Made by a program: the position numbers and the translations under genes. A stretch of DNA of 64,000 nucleotides from Limnanthes douglasii subsp. nivea (lineage: Eukaryota > Streptophyta > Magnoliopsida > Brassicales > Limnanthaceae): NCBI GenBank assembly GCA_036936605.1, contig JAUPFV010000004.1:297208009-297272008 (forward strand), given 5' to 3'. Below, piece after piece: positions 21,667 through 34,161 of the stretch (the first letter of the stretch is position 1; each line of letters starts with the position of its first letter). The notes beneath the pieces are model-generated. The model saw only the letters and a list, made by a program, of their open reading frames with translations, did no database searches and was not told where the DNA came from.

Positions 21667-24192
21667 CTTCCTAGATTGATTTCTGATGTGCAGGGGGGGT
21701 TTGTCAAAGGTAGATCAATTCAGCATTCGATTCTTCTTGTGCAGGAGCTTTGTTTTGACATTGACAGAAATAAGAAGGATGGCAATGTCATCATCAAGAC
21801 TGACATGACCAAAGCGTTTGATAAGCTCAGACATAAGTTTATGTTTGATATTCTCAGGATGTTTAGTTTTAGTAATGAGGTTACTGATCTTGTTAATGGC
21901 TGCATTGGTAATGTTTCTTCTTCTATTTTAGTTAATGGTGAGATGGCTGGTTACTTTTCTAATACTCAGGGGTTAAGACAAGGGGATCCCCTCTCCCCGA
22001 GTCTTTTTATCTTAGCTGAGGAGTACTTGATTAGAAGTATTAATCTGTTATCTAGTGATAGTCACAGATTCAGGTACAAATCAAGTAGTAATCTGAATGT
22101 AGTTTGCTCTGCTTTTGCTGATGATTTTATGGTGTTTACAAATGGAAATGTGCATGCTATGGAGGCTATTAAAACTATCATGGACCACTATCAATATGTT
22201 TCAGGTCAGGAAATCAACACAGCTAAGTCTAAACTCATTATTTCAAACAAAATGCCAGTTCATCAAGTTGTTATTATTGAAGATATCTGGAAAATTAATC
22301 ATTCACATTTGCCATTTAAGTATCTCGGTATAATCATTGCAAACAATACCAGAATTGCAAACTATGAAAGTCTTATAGACAAGGTTAGAAGCAGGATTAT
22401 GGAGTGGGATAAGCTTCATTTATCATTTGTTGGTCGCCTGCAATTGATCCAGTCTGTCCTTGTTGCCTTTCCAAACTACTTTCTCCAGCACACTTCTCTC
22501 CCAGTTGGTATTATTCAAAGGTTGGAGATCTTATTCAGCAAATTCCTGTGGGGGACAAAGGAAGATAAGAATGTTATTAGTTGGGCTCGTTGGGATAGAT
22601 TATGCAAGCCCTATAGTGAAGGTGGTCTTAATCTTAGGAAGCTTAATGATGTGCAGCAAGTTTATGCAATGAAGTTATGGTTTGAATTCAGAATGCAACA
22701 CTCGTTATGGGCTAGATACATGATGTCTATTTATTGCACTAATAATATTCATCCTATTCTAGCTATTGCTCCTCAAAGAAAGTCTAAAGTGTGGTCTCGT
22801 ATTCTTAATGCTAGAGTGATAAATGAAGATTTTCTGTTTTGGCAGCCTGGGTATGGTAATATTGGTTTCTGGTATGAGAAATGGTGTTCTGATAGGCCTT
22901 TTATTAAGATTGATAATGATAGAGATAGAAGAACATTTTGGGACATCAATAATGACCTCGTGAAGGATTTCTGGTTGGGGAATTCCTGGGATATTGACAG
23001 GCTCATTACTAAGGTTACGACTACGGAGATTGGTAAAATAAGTGAGGTCAGGATTTCTAACAGAGAGGATGTTTTGCTCTGGTCTCTTTCTAAGAATGGC
23101 AAATTTAGTGTTAAAGATACTATAAATCATATCAGGTCTAAGGGTAGCATTACTAGTCTATATGACAAGACTTGGAATGCTGTAACACCCAGGAAATGTT
23201 CCTTCTTGTTGTGGAGGGTCCTTCATAACTGGTTACCTACTGATAGTGTTATGCAAAAGAAAGGTTTCATGCTAGCTTCGAAATGTGTTTTTTGCAATAA
23301 CAGTGAGACTACTAACCATGTTGTGGTGCAGTGTCAGAATACTTGGTTTGTTTGGCAATACTTCAGCAGCATTTTCAGAGTTCAAATCCAGGCTCACATG
23401 TCTGTTCCTCACATTGTTATGAGGTGGTACTGGGCTGCTGGCAAGAAGTGTGATATATTCAGCATCCTTCCTGCAATTATATTGTGGTCAATATGGACTG
23501 GTCGAAACAAGAAAAAACTCAATAATGAGAACATTAGTTCTAGATCTATTATCAAGCATATTCTTCTAATTCTTTCTAGCCTAGATCATGCTAAAGTCTT
23601 AGAGAGAAAGCACTGGGGTAAATTTGTTAAAGAGGCTACTGATATTGGTTGTGTTAATCAGATTAAACTCATGAATAAGCCCCTTTTTCTGAAATGGAAA
23701 AGTCCTAAACATGGAAGATATAAGCTTAATGTTGACGGAGCATGTACCTTCAATGGAGAATCTGGAGGTGGAGCTCTGATTCGTGATAGCAGTGGTGACA
23801 TTATCGTCGGCATTGGTAGGGTGTATGGGAAGGGATCGCCGCTGATTGCTGAGAGTCGAGCTCTCTTGGATGGCCTGAGATTGTGTGACAGGATTGGGCT
23901 CAGAATGGTGGACGTTGATCTTGATTCAATGATTCTGGTGAATCTGATTCTGTATGGTAATTCTACATGGTTTCTGGACCCATTGCTTAAGTGTTGTAGA
24001 AATTTCATCAAGTCTGGAATGGTGATTAGGCATGTTTTTCGTGAGCAAAATTTGGGGGCAGATTGGGTTGCTAAGGAAGCTTTGAAGATTCAATTAGATA
24101 TGGAGTTTAGTAGTTTGAATGCTTCATCAAAATTGAAAGCTATTGTGCTTTTGGAAAAGATTAACTTTGGTTATTTGAGGCTTATTGACTAA
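21667..24192 (+). pseudogene. L1-type LINE ORF2: RT, zinc domain, RNase H (5' part lost)
   Basis: The frame is open from the LTR junction (LPRLISDVQGGFVKGRS) to the stop at 24192, about 841 codons. RT motifs: TDMTKAFDKL (A), GLRQGDPLSPSLF (B), AFADDFMVF (C, the catalytic pair), NTAKSKL (D) and YLGI (E). Then comes a zf-RVT type region (TPRKCSFLLWRVLHNWLPT, CVFC, H, C) and a C-terminal RNase H with LNVDGAC, AESRALLDGL, VDLDSM and GADWVAKEA, so all catalytic acids are present. The endonuclease and first RT segments, plus the upstream ORF1, are missing because element B inserted here and the left flank was lost. The 3' UTR ends at a short A-run near 24340-24346. Confidence 0.9.
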
Positions 24193-24345
24193 GGAAATTA
24201 GGGTTTTGAGGTAGATGGTGAGTTTTGGGGAAGAAGATGACTTTGTATGGTAATTAGGGTTCGTGATTCTCTTTCAATTTTTGTAAAATTGCCTAATAAG
24301 GGCTTGCTTTTGCTAATTATTTCAATTGAATCCTTTATTAAAAAA

Positions 24346-26754
24346 ACAATGTCTAATCATATTCATAAAAGTGCCCTTTTTAACATAACGAGGGATATTA
24401 TTTCTTCTATTTTCTTTTAATGTTTTTTTACAAAACCATGTTTTATTACTTTATAAAAGAAAAACCGATACTACCACTCTTTACATAACAGGGGCGCTAT
24501 CTTTCAGGTTCGGGCTTTGTAATGGACATTATCGCTAAATTTTCGGTTAGGTTATGTTCAGGTTCGGGCTTTGTAATGGACATTATCGCTAAATTTTCGG
24601 TTAGGTTATGTTCGGTCTGATCCAGTTAAAAATAAATAAATAAATTTTCAATTTAATTTTTAATTTTTTAATTTTTTAATTTAAATAAATAACATAAAAA
24701 ATAAAATTTAGAAATCAATTTTTGATTTTTATTAAAAATTAATAATTAACTATTAATTTTGTTAATATAATATATAAATAATAATAAATACTTGGTTTTA
24801 TTGGTTCGATTTATTATCGGTTCTATCGGTTTAACGATTTTATTTGTTCGGTTCCTAATCGGTTCTACATGTTTATTGGTTTTAACAATTCGGTTCCGAA
24901 CTGGTTTTATTGTTTAGATTCTTTATCGAATTCAGTTTTTAAGATGGAATCGCAAACCAGGCCGTGAAACTTCGGTCCAGTTCTCGGTCTGGTTCTTATC
25001 GATTCGGTTTCGTCCGATTCTCGGTTTTCCAGAACCGTTGACATTCTTTCACAGTAATCAATATTTTTTCTCTCTAAAAAACTAACCTAACACCTGCAAC
25101 ATTGAATTCAATCTCACACCAACAAACCAACATCGATTCAACCAAGTCGGTTTGGGTTTTTTTTAATCAACACCAACTTAACCAAATCTTGTTGCCGCCA
25201 CTAGCACATATGTTAGATGTAGACTAGAAGCAATTCATCAACAGATGTATTGTCGAAGAATTTCAAAGGCATAATTGGATCTTCCATGACATGTATAGGT
25301 AAGAGCTGTTAAACTTAATGAGTGAAGTTTGAATTGTGACTTAGATGCAAATAAACTCAGAGAAGCTGTCAAGACTGATAATTATTGAATCGAATGATAT
25401 ATGGGTTGATCCATAGCAAGCTGGTCCACATTGGGTCGGTCCAAAACGAGCTGATACGAAGTATTTTATATGAAGCGAGATGGACCGTATCATACTGGAC
25501 CAAAACAAATTTGTCTACTTACTAGGTCTTCTATATTTAATTGTGTCTCTTATTTGGTCTTTCTGTATTAATTAGATATTTATATCAATGTGAACATTTT
25601 ATTTATGAGGTAGGCTATATTAAAAGATTACGAGTTTATCACACACGTTGATTGGTCGACTTTAATCTGGAACGTCTGATGGAGAATTAAAGTTCTCCGT
25701 AAACTTATAAATAAAAGAAGATTTTCTATGTAAGGGTGTGATAATTACATGTCAAGTCTTATGAGCATCATATTATTTTCTTGAGTTAAATATACCTCTA
25801 GGTCTCTTGAGAGATAAGTAAGGTGAGAGATAACCATTGAAAATAGAGTTCTCTGAATCACGTCATCTTCGTATCAAATAGTGATTGAACACTTTATGTT
25901 TGACTGTTTTTCTAGTAACCTCTTTTGTAAATAGTAGAGTGTCCTTTGTATGTGGATGTAAGATTGTTTTCATAATTTGAACCACGTTAAACTGTTTTGT
26001 GTGTTTTGTTTTATCATACTTTCTTTTATTTGCTGCTAATCTCGAGCATGGTAAATTATGTTAAAAAAAATGATCGACAACACCTCAATTGTTTCTCGGA
26101 CGAATATAGATTTTTGCAACAACATAGACTATGCAATTTGAGAAATATGAAAAAAATATCATAATTTCCACATATGTGTGGGTGCTGTAACTTCACTAGT
26201 AGCCATCAGCAGATGTACCTATGGGCATGGGGATGCCCCCGCCCTCACTTACATCTTTCCATTTATGGATACTGGTTTGAGCTATATACGGATTAAGCTC
26301 AAAACCTAGATAGATTAAATGGAAATAATATCAATATCTAAAGTATGAAAAAACTTCAATAGCACAAAAGTACAAAGAGAGATTTTACAATGGTGTAGAT
26401 AGATGAAGTTGTAGAGAGAGGCATGTGATATTTCATAAAAAGGATTAGAGAAATATTAAAAGATCATCGATTCTTAATGCGATGGATGTAGCAGTGGCTT
26501 ACTGGAAACCTATCATTTTTTCTTGATCCAAGATATGTGATGTATATGACATTCAGAAGCACCTCTTGTTTCAAAGGCCACATGACGGGTTATTCATATT
26601 TTATTTGATGGTCAGAGGCTTCTTAATTTAATTTTTTTTATAAAGATTCTTTCAAAAGAGTTCTTAATAATATTATTATGAGTTATTAATTACTTCGTTT
26701 ATGACAAATCTTAGCAATAGAATAATTAAACCCTAGTTTTTTAAAACTTCTGTC
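24346..26754. other. Non-coding stretch with TCGGTT-rich block
   Basis: No coding region recognised. A block at about 24600-25040 is rich in TCGGTT/AACCGA words, a composition seen in sub-terminal regions of plant non-autonomous hAT-like elements; no terminal repeats could be fixed. The rest is AT-rich. Confidence 0.4.
24503..24610. repeat. 54-bp direct tandem duplication
   Basis: TTCAGGTTCGGGCTTTGTAA and its continuation at 24503-24556 is repeated without change at 24557-24610. Confidence 0.9.
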
Positions 26755-26970
26755 ACTTCATCCCCGCAGAGGCAAAGAACCCGACGACTTCTCGGTTGTT
26801 CTACTGGAGGCTCTGGGAATGTCAAAATAGGATAGCACTCATCTTAGAGTAAGCTTACTACTTAGATGTTTTCAACAATTATCCATTATGCACTTGGCTA
26901 CCGAGCGTTTACCGTGGGGACGATAACTAGTACATCAGAGGTGTATCCTTCCGGGGCCTCTCGTACTAGA
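26755..26970 (-). pseudogene. Nuclear insertion of plastid 23S rRNA 3' end
   Basis: On the minus strand this is the 3' end of a bacterial-type 23S rRNA as in plastids: the plus strand shows CTCTCGTACTAG (26959-26970, complement of the sarcin-ricin loop neighbourhood), CTTGGCTACC (26893-26902), GCGTTTACCGTGGG (26905-26918), GCTTACTACTTAGATG (26853-26868) and CATCCCCGCAG at the other end. Against the expected plastid sequence most differences I recall are C-to-T or G-to-A, as in methylated nuclear DNA. Only about 216 bases are present, so it is not a functional rRNA gene. Confidence 0.8.
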
Positions 26971-27601
26971 TAAATAAGTAATTTTATGAATAAAATATTT
27001 ATATATGATTCATAAAAGAAAGAAGGTCGCTCTGCTGACATGAACACTTAAATTAGCTCTTATATCAGTTACTTATATTCCTCTTGTTAGACCATCTGTA
27101 ACACTCATAACCAATTGATATGGCCTCAATTTTGAATCTTATAAGGTCTCGTGTAGAGATGAAAATCTAGGTGTCGTCCGACCCAACTTGGCCGATTTTG
27201 TCAGGCCTAAACATAGAACGGGTCGGGTACGGTATTAGAAATTATAACCCGCAACCGGGTCGAGCTCATGTTTTTAATCTGTCTGACCCGTTCGGGCTCG
27301 CAAATTATAATATATATATATATATATATTATATTTAAAATTAAAAAATAATAATAACATAATATATTTAAAAATAAAAATAAATAAAATCTTAAAATTA
27401 ATATCTACAAGTCGGGCCGGGTTGATCGACAGACATGAATGGACAAACTTAGGTTGAAAATATTAGACACGAAACGGGTTATGCCGGACTCGGGCTCAAG
27501 TGTCCAAAAAATATACAAATTCTCTAAAATCACTACTCACTATCTCCCTTCAACCCTTTAAGCAAAATGCGGCAAAATAAAAAAAAATCATGAACCGACC
27601 C
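26971..27601. other. Non-coding stretch with GGGTCGGG-type words
   Basis: At about 27170-27500 GACCC/GGGTC and CGGGCTC words lie on both sides of a (TA)n tract (27309-27330). This is typical of plant non-autonomous DNA transposons, but no terminal repeat or target duplication is defined. Element C starts at 27602. Confidence 0.4.
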
Positions 27602-27977
27602 TGATGAGTCTGGATTTTCTCACCACTCACTTTAGAAACCGGACATGGGCAATTCGGACAAAAACTACCCACTGAACAATCTGAACATGACTAAAGTATT
27701 AAAAACTAATCACTTTATGACTAAGCTAATTACCAACATGCTTAATAAACTAATGGGTCTTTGAATTCGACCCGATTTCATGAGTTTGACCCGAAAACCC
27801 ATGAGGCCCATAATTAAGGGTATAAATACCCAACCAATTTCATTAATGAGGGTAATGAACATTTAATACAACCAGGCAGCTCAAATCTCTCACTACAAAC
27901 TACCCAAATATTAAATACCCTTGAAACATCACAAAACTCTTGACAAAATTACCCTCAGACTGAAATTATCCTCACCA
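27602..27977 (+). repeat. 5' LTR of element C (376 bp)
   Basis: Starts TGATGAGTCTGG, ends CTCACCA; GGGTATAAATACCC is at about 27818-27831. The left neighbour is GACCC; no matching duplication is available because the right end is rearranged. Confidence 0.85.
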
Positions 27978-27980
27978 AAT

Positions 27981-27998
27981 TGGCGACCACAGTGGGAG
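27981..27998 (+). other. Primer-binding site, element C
   Basis: TGGCGACCACAGTGGGAG, identical to A and D, three bases after the LTR end. Confidence 0.75.
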
Positions 27999-28049
27999 GA
28001 GAAGGTGCCTGAATCAAGCATTCGAAACCATCAAGGAAAATCAGTTCGG

Positions 28050-30397
28050 ATGGATCCGGACGAGCAGGAAGTGCCACCAGCTTTGGCAGAAGTGGTGGGA
28101 GAAAATGATGAATATACTATCGAGGAGCGAGCTAGACTAAAAATTGAGATAAAAGCCTTGAGGGCTGCTAAAAAGGCAGAATTGGGTATGAAAGAAAAGT
28201 CAAAAGTGTCAGCAGTTCACCATACTAACAATCCAAGAGAGCATGAGCCATCAAAAACCCATGTGAGCACTAAAAAGACTCATGCTAGTTCAAAGAAGTC
28301 TCACCGATCTAATACAGGGGAGAGCTCAGATTCAGACTCAGAATCTTCCAGCAACTCCTCAAATGAAGACGGAGTCGAAGAATCCCTGTCATCCAGCAGT
28401 GATGAAGGCCGTTCTAAGAAGAAACAGAAGTTGTTAAATATTACTCAAGAAAAATGGATAGGCATGGAAGGTTGAAGAGACATCTGGGTAAAGGGTCGTC
28501 TTATAGTCATGGCCATGGCCGGAGGCACGTAGACCGATTACTAATGGATCATTTTTCCTTTCATGATGAGCCATGTATCTTTGCAACTCCCAACAAAGAT
28601 ATTGTATTCAGTCGTGGCCGCAATTGGAGACAATCTCTATTATCCTCCTAGAGACTGTCCGGAAACCTTCCTAAGAGGTTTGACAGCACGAAGATGGAAA
28701 AATATGATGGTAGTAAAGATCCAGATAACCATCTGGAGCAATTCAAAAAATTTATAATGAACTTTGATGATGATGATGATAAGCTACTCTATCGCGCATT
28801 CTCCCAGTCTTTTACGAGGAGTGCTCTGAAGTGGTACAATAGTTTTCCACAAGGCTGCATCAGGAATTTCGACACTTTTTGGGTGGTTTTCCGAAGACAG
28901 TTCGTTGGAAGTAAAGAAGTGAAGGGAAATTGAGACACTATTATCCATTGTGCCCAAGAACCAAATGAATCTTTGAAGGAGTACATAAGTCACTTTGTGA
29001 ACACCAAAAATGGATTAGCTGAATGCTTTGAACAAGTGGCAATAGCTTCTCTGAGGCAGGGTCTGAACCCTGGCAATTTGGCTGATTCAGTAACTAGGAA
29101 AAAGGTCATGACATGGGGAGGTTTACTCAATCAGGTCGGCAAAAAGATTAATGTGGATGAAACAAAGAAAACTAGAGTGCACCGACAAGTGAGATCTGCC
29201 CCAGCTGCACCAAATCAAAACCAGAATAAGTCCGGGTATAAGGCCAAGGAAGCCGGACAGGGTCAAAATAGGGCCAAGGCTCAATTGCACCCGGCTACAC
29301 CAGCTCAAAGCCAGCAATCTAGAAATAAGTGACGACCTTAGGTTCAACCGGAGTGGTTTGCTGAATTAAAATAAAATGTAGCCACCATTTATGATAAGAC
29401 GAAAGACGAAGTCCATTTCAGAAAGCCGACTGCATTACAATCTCCCAGGGAAATTCGAAATAATAATATTGGTCATACCACTGAAGATTGCATTGCATTG
29501 AAACAAAAAGTTCATAATTTGATTGAGAGAGGGAAGTTGGGGGCTTATGTTAAAAGAAGAGGTGGAAACAGACCTGATAATGCTCATCGGACTGGCCCGA
29601 ACAATGCATGGACATCGGCTCCGGATGGGGCTATGGTGATAATTGAAAGGTTTGATGTAGAATCAGAGTATTTGGATCCTGATCCAACTTGAAACAAGGT
29701 GGGTGTTATCATAGAGTATTGCAAGACGGTGTCCGGACTCATCAGCTTTTTCGAGTCACTTACAATATTTGGGGGAGACAGCATGACTGCACCAACTGCT
29801 TCTTCGAGAAAGAGGCATGTTCATACTCTAGCTACCCAACTGGAAGGAGGCATGACTTCATACCAATCACAAATTCCATTTCCCTTCATTGTTTTTGATG
29901 AAGATGACTTGAGGGACATAGCCGATCCCCATGAAGATGTTGTTGTAATAGGAGCATCCATTGGGGGCAATGACATAAGGAGAATTTTGGTAGACACTGG
30001 TAGTTCAACCAATATCCTCTTTTTAACTTCCTATAAACAGATGAAGAATCCAACAGTGATTCAGCGTTCGAACAAGTCAATAGTGGGCTTCACTGGAAGC
30101 TCAGCTGACGTAATTGGGGAATTTGAAGAAGAGGTTTTGCTGGGCAAAGGCCCTTTTAAGAAGATGGTCAGAATACTGTTTATTGTGGTGGATTGTCCTA
30201 CGTGTTACAATTCCATTTTGGGGAGATCTTGGCTCTCTAGGATGCATGTTGTGGCTTCGGCAGTCCACCAATGTCTAAAATACGATGTGCAAAGACAAGT
30301 GGGAGTTGTCTGAAGCAGTCAGAAAGTAGCAAGGGAGTGTTATGCAACAGAACTGGCCCCTCGAACTTTGGAGGCGGTTCGGATCAGTGAGGATTAG
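28050..30397 (+). pseudogene. gag-protease of element C
   Basis: The Gag start (MDPDEQEVPPALAEVV) is at 28050. The Ser-rich leader is followed by a frameshift near 28440-28470. The capsid core is recognisable (KMEKYDGSKDPDNHLEQF, LKWYNSFPQ, FDTFWVVFRRQFVG) with an extra Asp codon and an in-frame TGA near 28931. A stop near 29330 follows, and the first Cys and His of the zinc knuckle are deleted (NNNIGHTTEDC). The protease keeps ILVDTGSSTNILF near 29990; further stops lie near 29690 and 30311. The frame ends at GAT TAG CAA TTT (TAG 30395-30397), the position of the conserved UAG in the other copies. Confidence 0.8.
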
Positions 30398-33300
30398 CAA
30401 TTTGAATTTGAGGGGCCCTCTGGGGGAGAGGGTGAAATTGATGACCCCACAGAGACCCCTGGTGTTTTAATACCAATTGAAGAGGTTGAAACTCACTCTC
30501 TGACTGTAGGAAGAAGTGTTAAGATCGGGTCCAAGATGACCTCGGAGTTGAAGAGTAAAGTGTTAGCCTTTTTGAATAACCATCAGCATGTTTTTGCTTG
30601 GTGCAATGCTGATGTAACCGGAGTACCAGCAGACATTATATCACACCAATTAGCCATCCGGAGGGATATAGCACCTGTTGTGAAAAAGAGGAGAGCTTTT
30701 TCTAAGGAAAAAGTTGATGTCATAGTTCAAGAGGTTGACCGCCTTACTAAGATGGGACACATAAAGGAGTCTCAGTATCCTTTATGGACAGCCAATCCGT
30801 TGTTAGTAAAGAAGAAAAATAGAAAGTGGCGTATGTATATTGATTTTACAGATCTCAATAGAGCTTGCTCAAAATACCTATATCCTGTCCCTCGAATTGA
30901 TCAGTTAGTGGACTCCACGTCTGGGAACAAGCTACTGTCCTTTATGGATGCCTTCTACATGTATAATCAAATTCACGTAGATCCGAAGGATCAAAAGCAT
31001 AATACATTTGCTACTGATAGGGGCCTCCATTGCTATAAGGTGATGTCATTTGGCTTAAAGAATGTTGGGGCTACTTATCAGAGATTAGTAAACAAGGCTT
31101 TCGATAATCAGATTGGAAGAAACATGGAAGTCTACATTGATGACATGATGGTAAAGAGTGTGGACGAAGAGCTACAATTAGCAGATCTCCAAGAAACCTT
31201 TGCCAACTTGGTAAAGGTAAATTTAAAATTAAATCCAGAAAAGTGTGTGTTCGGAGTACAGTCCGAAAAATTCTTGGGGTACGTAGTAAGTGAGAAGGGC
31301 ATACAACCTGATCCAGACCAGCTTAGTGCTTTATTACAAATGGAGCCTCCTCGGAATATTAAAGAAGTAAAAAGATTGACAGGGAGGTTAGCTGCTCCAA
31401 ACCGTTTTATCTCAAGTTCTTCGGATAGGTGTGCTCCGTTTTTCAAACTTTGAAAGGTGAAAAGAGTTTAATTGGTCTCCCTAGTGTGACCAGGATTTTG
31501 ATGAAATCAAGAAGCACTTATCCTCCTCTAAAACTTTGTTTAAACCTGTTGATGGAGAGACGCTTTACATATACTTGGTAGTTTCTAATTACGCCCTAAG
31601 TGCAGTGCTGGTAAGGGAGGTGGATAATTATCCTCGTCCGGTGTACTACATCAGCAAGAGTTTGATTGATGCAGAAAAAAGATATTTAAAACTTGAAAAA
31701 CTAGCACTGGCCTTAGTAATTGCTGCTAGAAAACTGAGGCCTTACTTTCAGTCTCATTCAATCATTGTTCGGACATCTTTTCCGTTAAAAAATGTTCTTC
31801 AAAAGGAAGATGTTTCAAGCAGAATGACCAAGTGGTCAGTGGAGCTGGGAGACTATGATATTGATTTTTCCCCTCGTACAACAGTCAAGTCTCAGACTGT
31901 TGTTGATTTCCTAGTTGAATTTCACTTAGACAGAGACACCAAGCAAGCAACAATTGAAAAGACAAAAAGAGTATGAGTTGTCCGGACTGATGGAGGATCG
32001 AGTACCATAGGTTGTGGTGCTGGAGTATATTTAACCTCTCCGTACGGCGACAAAATGTACCAAGTTATATGTTTTTCTTTCAGGGCTTCCAACAATGAGT
32101 CTGAATATGAAGTTGTTATAGCCGGTTTAAAATTAGCTCTAATTTGTGGAACCAAAAGGGTCAGGTTAATGAGCGATTCCCAACTTCTAATCCATCGTGC
32201 ACAAGGCCAATCTGAGGCAAAAAAGGAGTAATTGGTTAAATATTTATTTGTCTTTAAAGAAGTGGTGCTTAATTTCAAAAACAACACCTATGAGCACATA
32301 CCCCGGACAGAAAAGACGTTAGTAGACTCCTTGGCAACCATAGCCTATTCTGTGTCATATCCGTGGATTCATGTGCAAGAATGCCCATCCATTCAACTCA
32401 GTCAAAACAAAGAAGAATAAAGTTTAAATATACAAGTAAATTGGCCTCATGATTGGAGATTTCCTCTTTTCCAGTACCTCTCAGATGGTGTCTTGCCTCC
32501 GGAAAAAGCAGTGGCAAGAAAAGTAAAGTATAAGGCCCTGGGCTTTATCATCCTAAGAGATTTTATTTACAAAAAATCCTTTAGCAGGCCTCTTTAACGA
32601 TGTTTGGGGTGTGAAGAGTCTCAAATGGTGCTCTCCGAATTGCATGATGGCGAAGGATCAGCACACTGTGGATTCAGGGCTCTAACTAGAAGCGTCTTGT
32701 TAGCAGGGTACTATTGGCCATCCATAATGCAAGATTCCAAGGAATTGGTGAAAAAGTATGATCCATGCCAAAGCTATAGTAACGAAATTCATATCCCAGC
32801 TGTTCCACTAGAGTCAATCTCTGAGCCAATACCTTTTGCTCGTTACGGGCTAGATTCGGTGGGACCTCCACCCATCGCATCCGGAGGATGCCGAACTATA
32901 ATAGTTGTTATTGATTACTTCTCAAAGTGGATTGAAGCAGCCCCATTAGGAGGAACTACTTCGAAAGCTGTGATAAAATTCATCATATCTAATATTTGCT
33001 GCAGATTTGGGGTTCCACAAAAGATAGCCACAAACAATGGGCCACAGTTCGATAACAAGGATTTGGAGAATTTATGTGCCTCTAGAGGAATTCAACACTG
33101 TTTTTCTTCTCCTTTTCACCCACAAGAAAATGGTCAAGTTGAAATAGCTAACCGAACCATCATGTCCGGTCTTAAAACGAATCTAGAAAGGGCTGCTAGA
33201 AAGTGGCCAAGTTATCTACAAGAAGTCCTATGGGCTTACCGGACCACTCCCGGGGCTGCGACACAAGAATCCCCATTTGCCTTGGTATATGGTATGGATG

Positions 33301-33776
33301 CAATATCTCCCATAGAGGCCACACTCCCTTCATTTCGAGTCCACCACTTTTCCGAACAAGCTAATGAACAGGAAATCAAAAGCCAGCTTGACTTGATAAA
33401 AAAAAGAAGAGTCAAGACTCACCTTAGAGCCACACACTATCATGGTTTGATGAGAAGCGGGTTTGCTTCCAAAATCAAAAGGAGGGATTTTCAACCAGGT
33501 GATAAGGTGCTGAGAAAATTCTTCCTGCATACCAAGGAGAAGCAGTTCGGAAAGCTAGCTCCAACATGGGAAGGACCCTATGTGGTCAGTGAAAAGCTTA
33601 AGCCTGGGACGTATAGGCTCAAAGATAAAGATGGAAGGGTTTTGAATCACCCCTGGAACATCGAACACCTTCGGTTGTATTTTAGAATAGACTATGTAAA
33701 TATTTACTTGTTTAAAGTCCATGTAAATATTTGGGGGCATACTCTTTCCTACCCTGGTGGCGCGGGGAGGTTTTAA
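30398..33776 (+). pseudogene. pol of element C
   Basis: The RT segment (30536-31453) is open with SFMDAFYMY (Ser-Gly changed to Tyr-Met) and YIDD; frameshifts and stops follow near 31450, 31974 and 32229. RNase H pieces at 31536-31976 and 31977-32420 keep TDGGSS and NESEYE. The integrase segment 32604-33776 is open with the HH-CC site, GLDSVGP, ATNNGPQF (Asp replaced by Asn in the second catalytic position, compared with TTDNGPQF in A) and GQVEIANR. The usual stop after HLR.Y is lost, so the last frame runs about 30 codons too far. Not functional. Confidence 0.8.
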
Positions 33777-34047
33777 TGAGGTGTCCAGGTTTTTAAATAA
33801 AATTCGATGCCTTCTTGAAAAATTCAAGTGGTTTGACTAGCAATTCGATTTAATTCGATGGGGTGATGACTATTTAAAAATTTATCATCAGAGAATTTAA
33901 AAACTCTCACTTTAAAACACTTATGAAATAACTAAAGGCCATTTGAATACAAGTCATCAAAATTAAATAACTACAGAATTATGTAGGAATTATGTAAGAT
34001 AAAATTTCCCGGTAGATACCGGAGAGTGATATTAAATATATAAAATG

Positions 34048-34140
34048 CCTTGGCCATCCAAGGATTTTGAAGTTTTAAAAGAGAAAGTTTGTCCGGACAA
34101 GTGCCGGACACGATTACAAAAACGCCTTGGCCATCCAAGG
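34048..34140. other. Three-hairpin cassette, copy C
   Basis: CCTTGGCCATCCAAGG at 34048-34063 and 34125-34140 flanks TGTCCGG (34090-34096) / CCGGACA (34104-34110). Stems are intact although the loop differs (CCAT for CCTT) in this old copy. Confidence 0.7.
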
Positions 34141-34161
34141 ACTTTAGTTCAAACGCAAAAA

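Noticed and set aside
24600..25040. TCGGTT-rich block as a defined hAT-type element
   Set aside because: Composition fits, but no terminal inverted repeat or 8-bp duplication was found, so it is only mentioned as a composition feature.
26205..26250. GGGCAT-GGGG-ATGCCC palindrome as a regulatory site
   Set aside because: A single short occurrence with no gene nearby.
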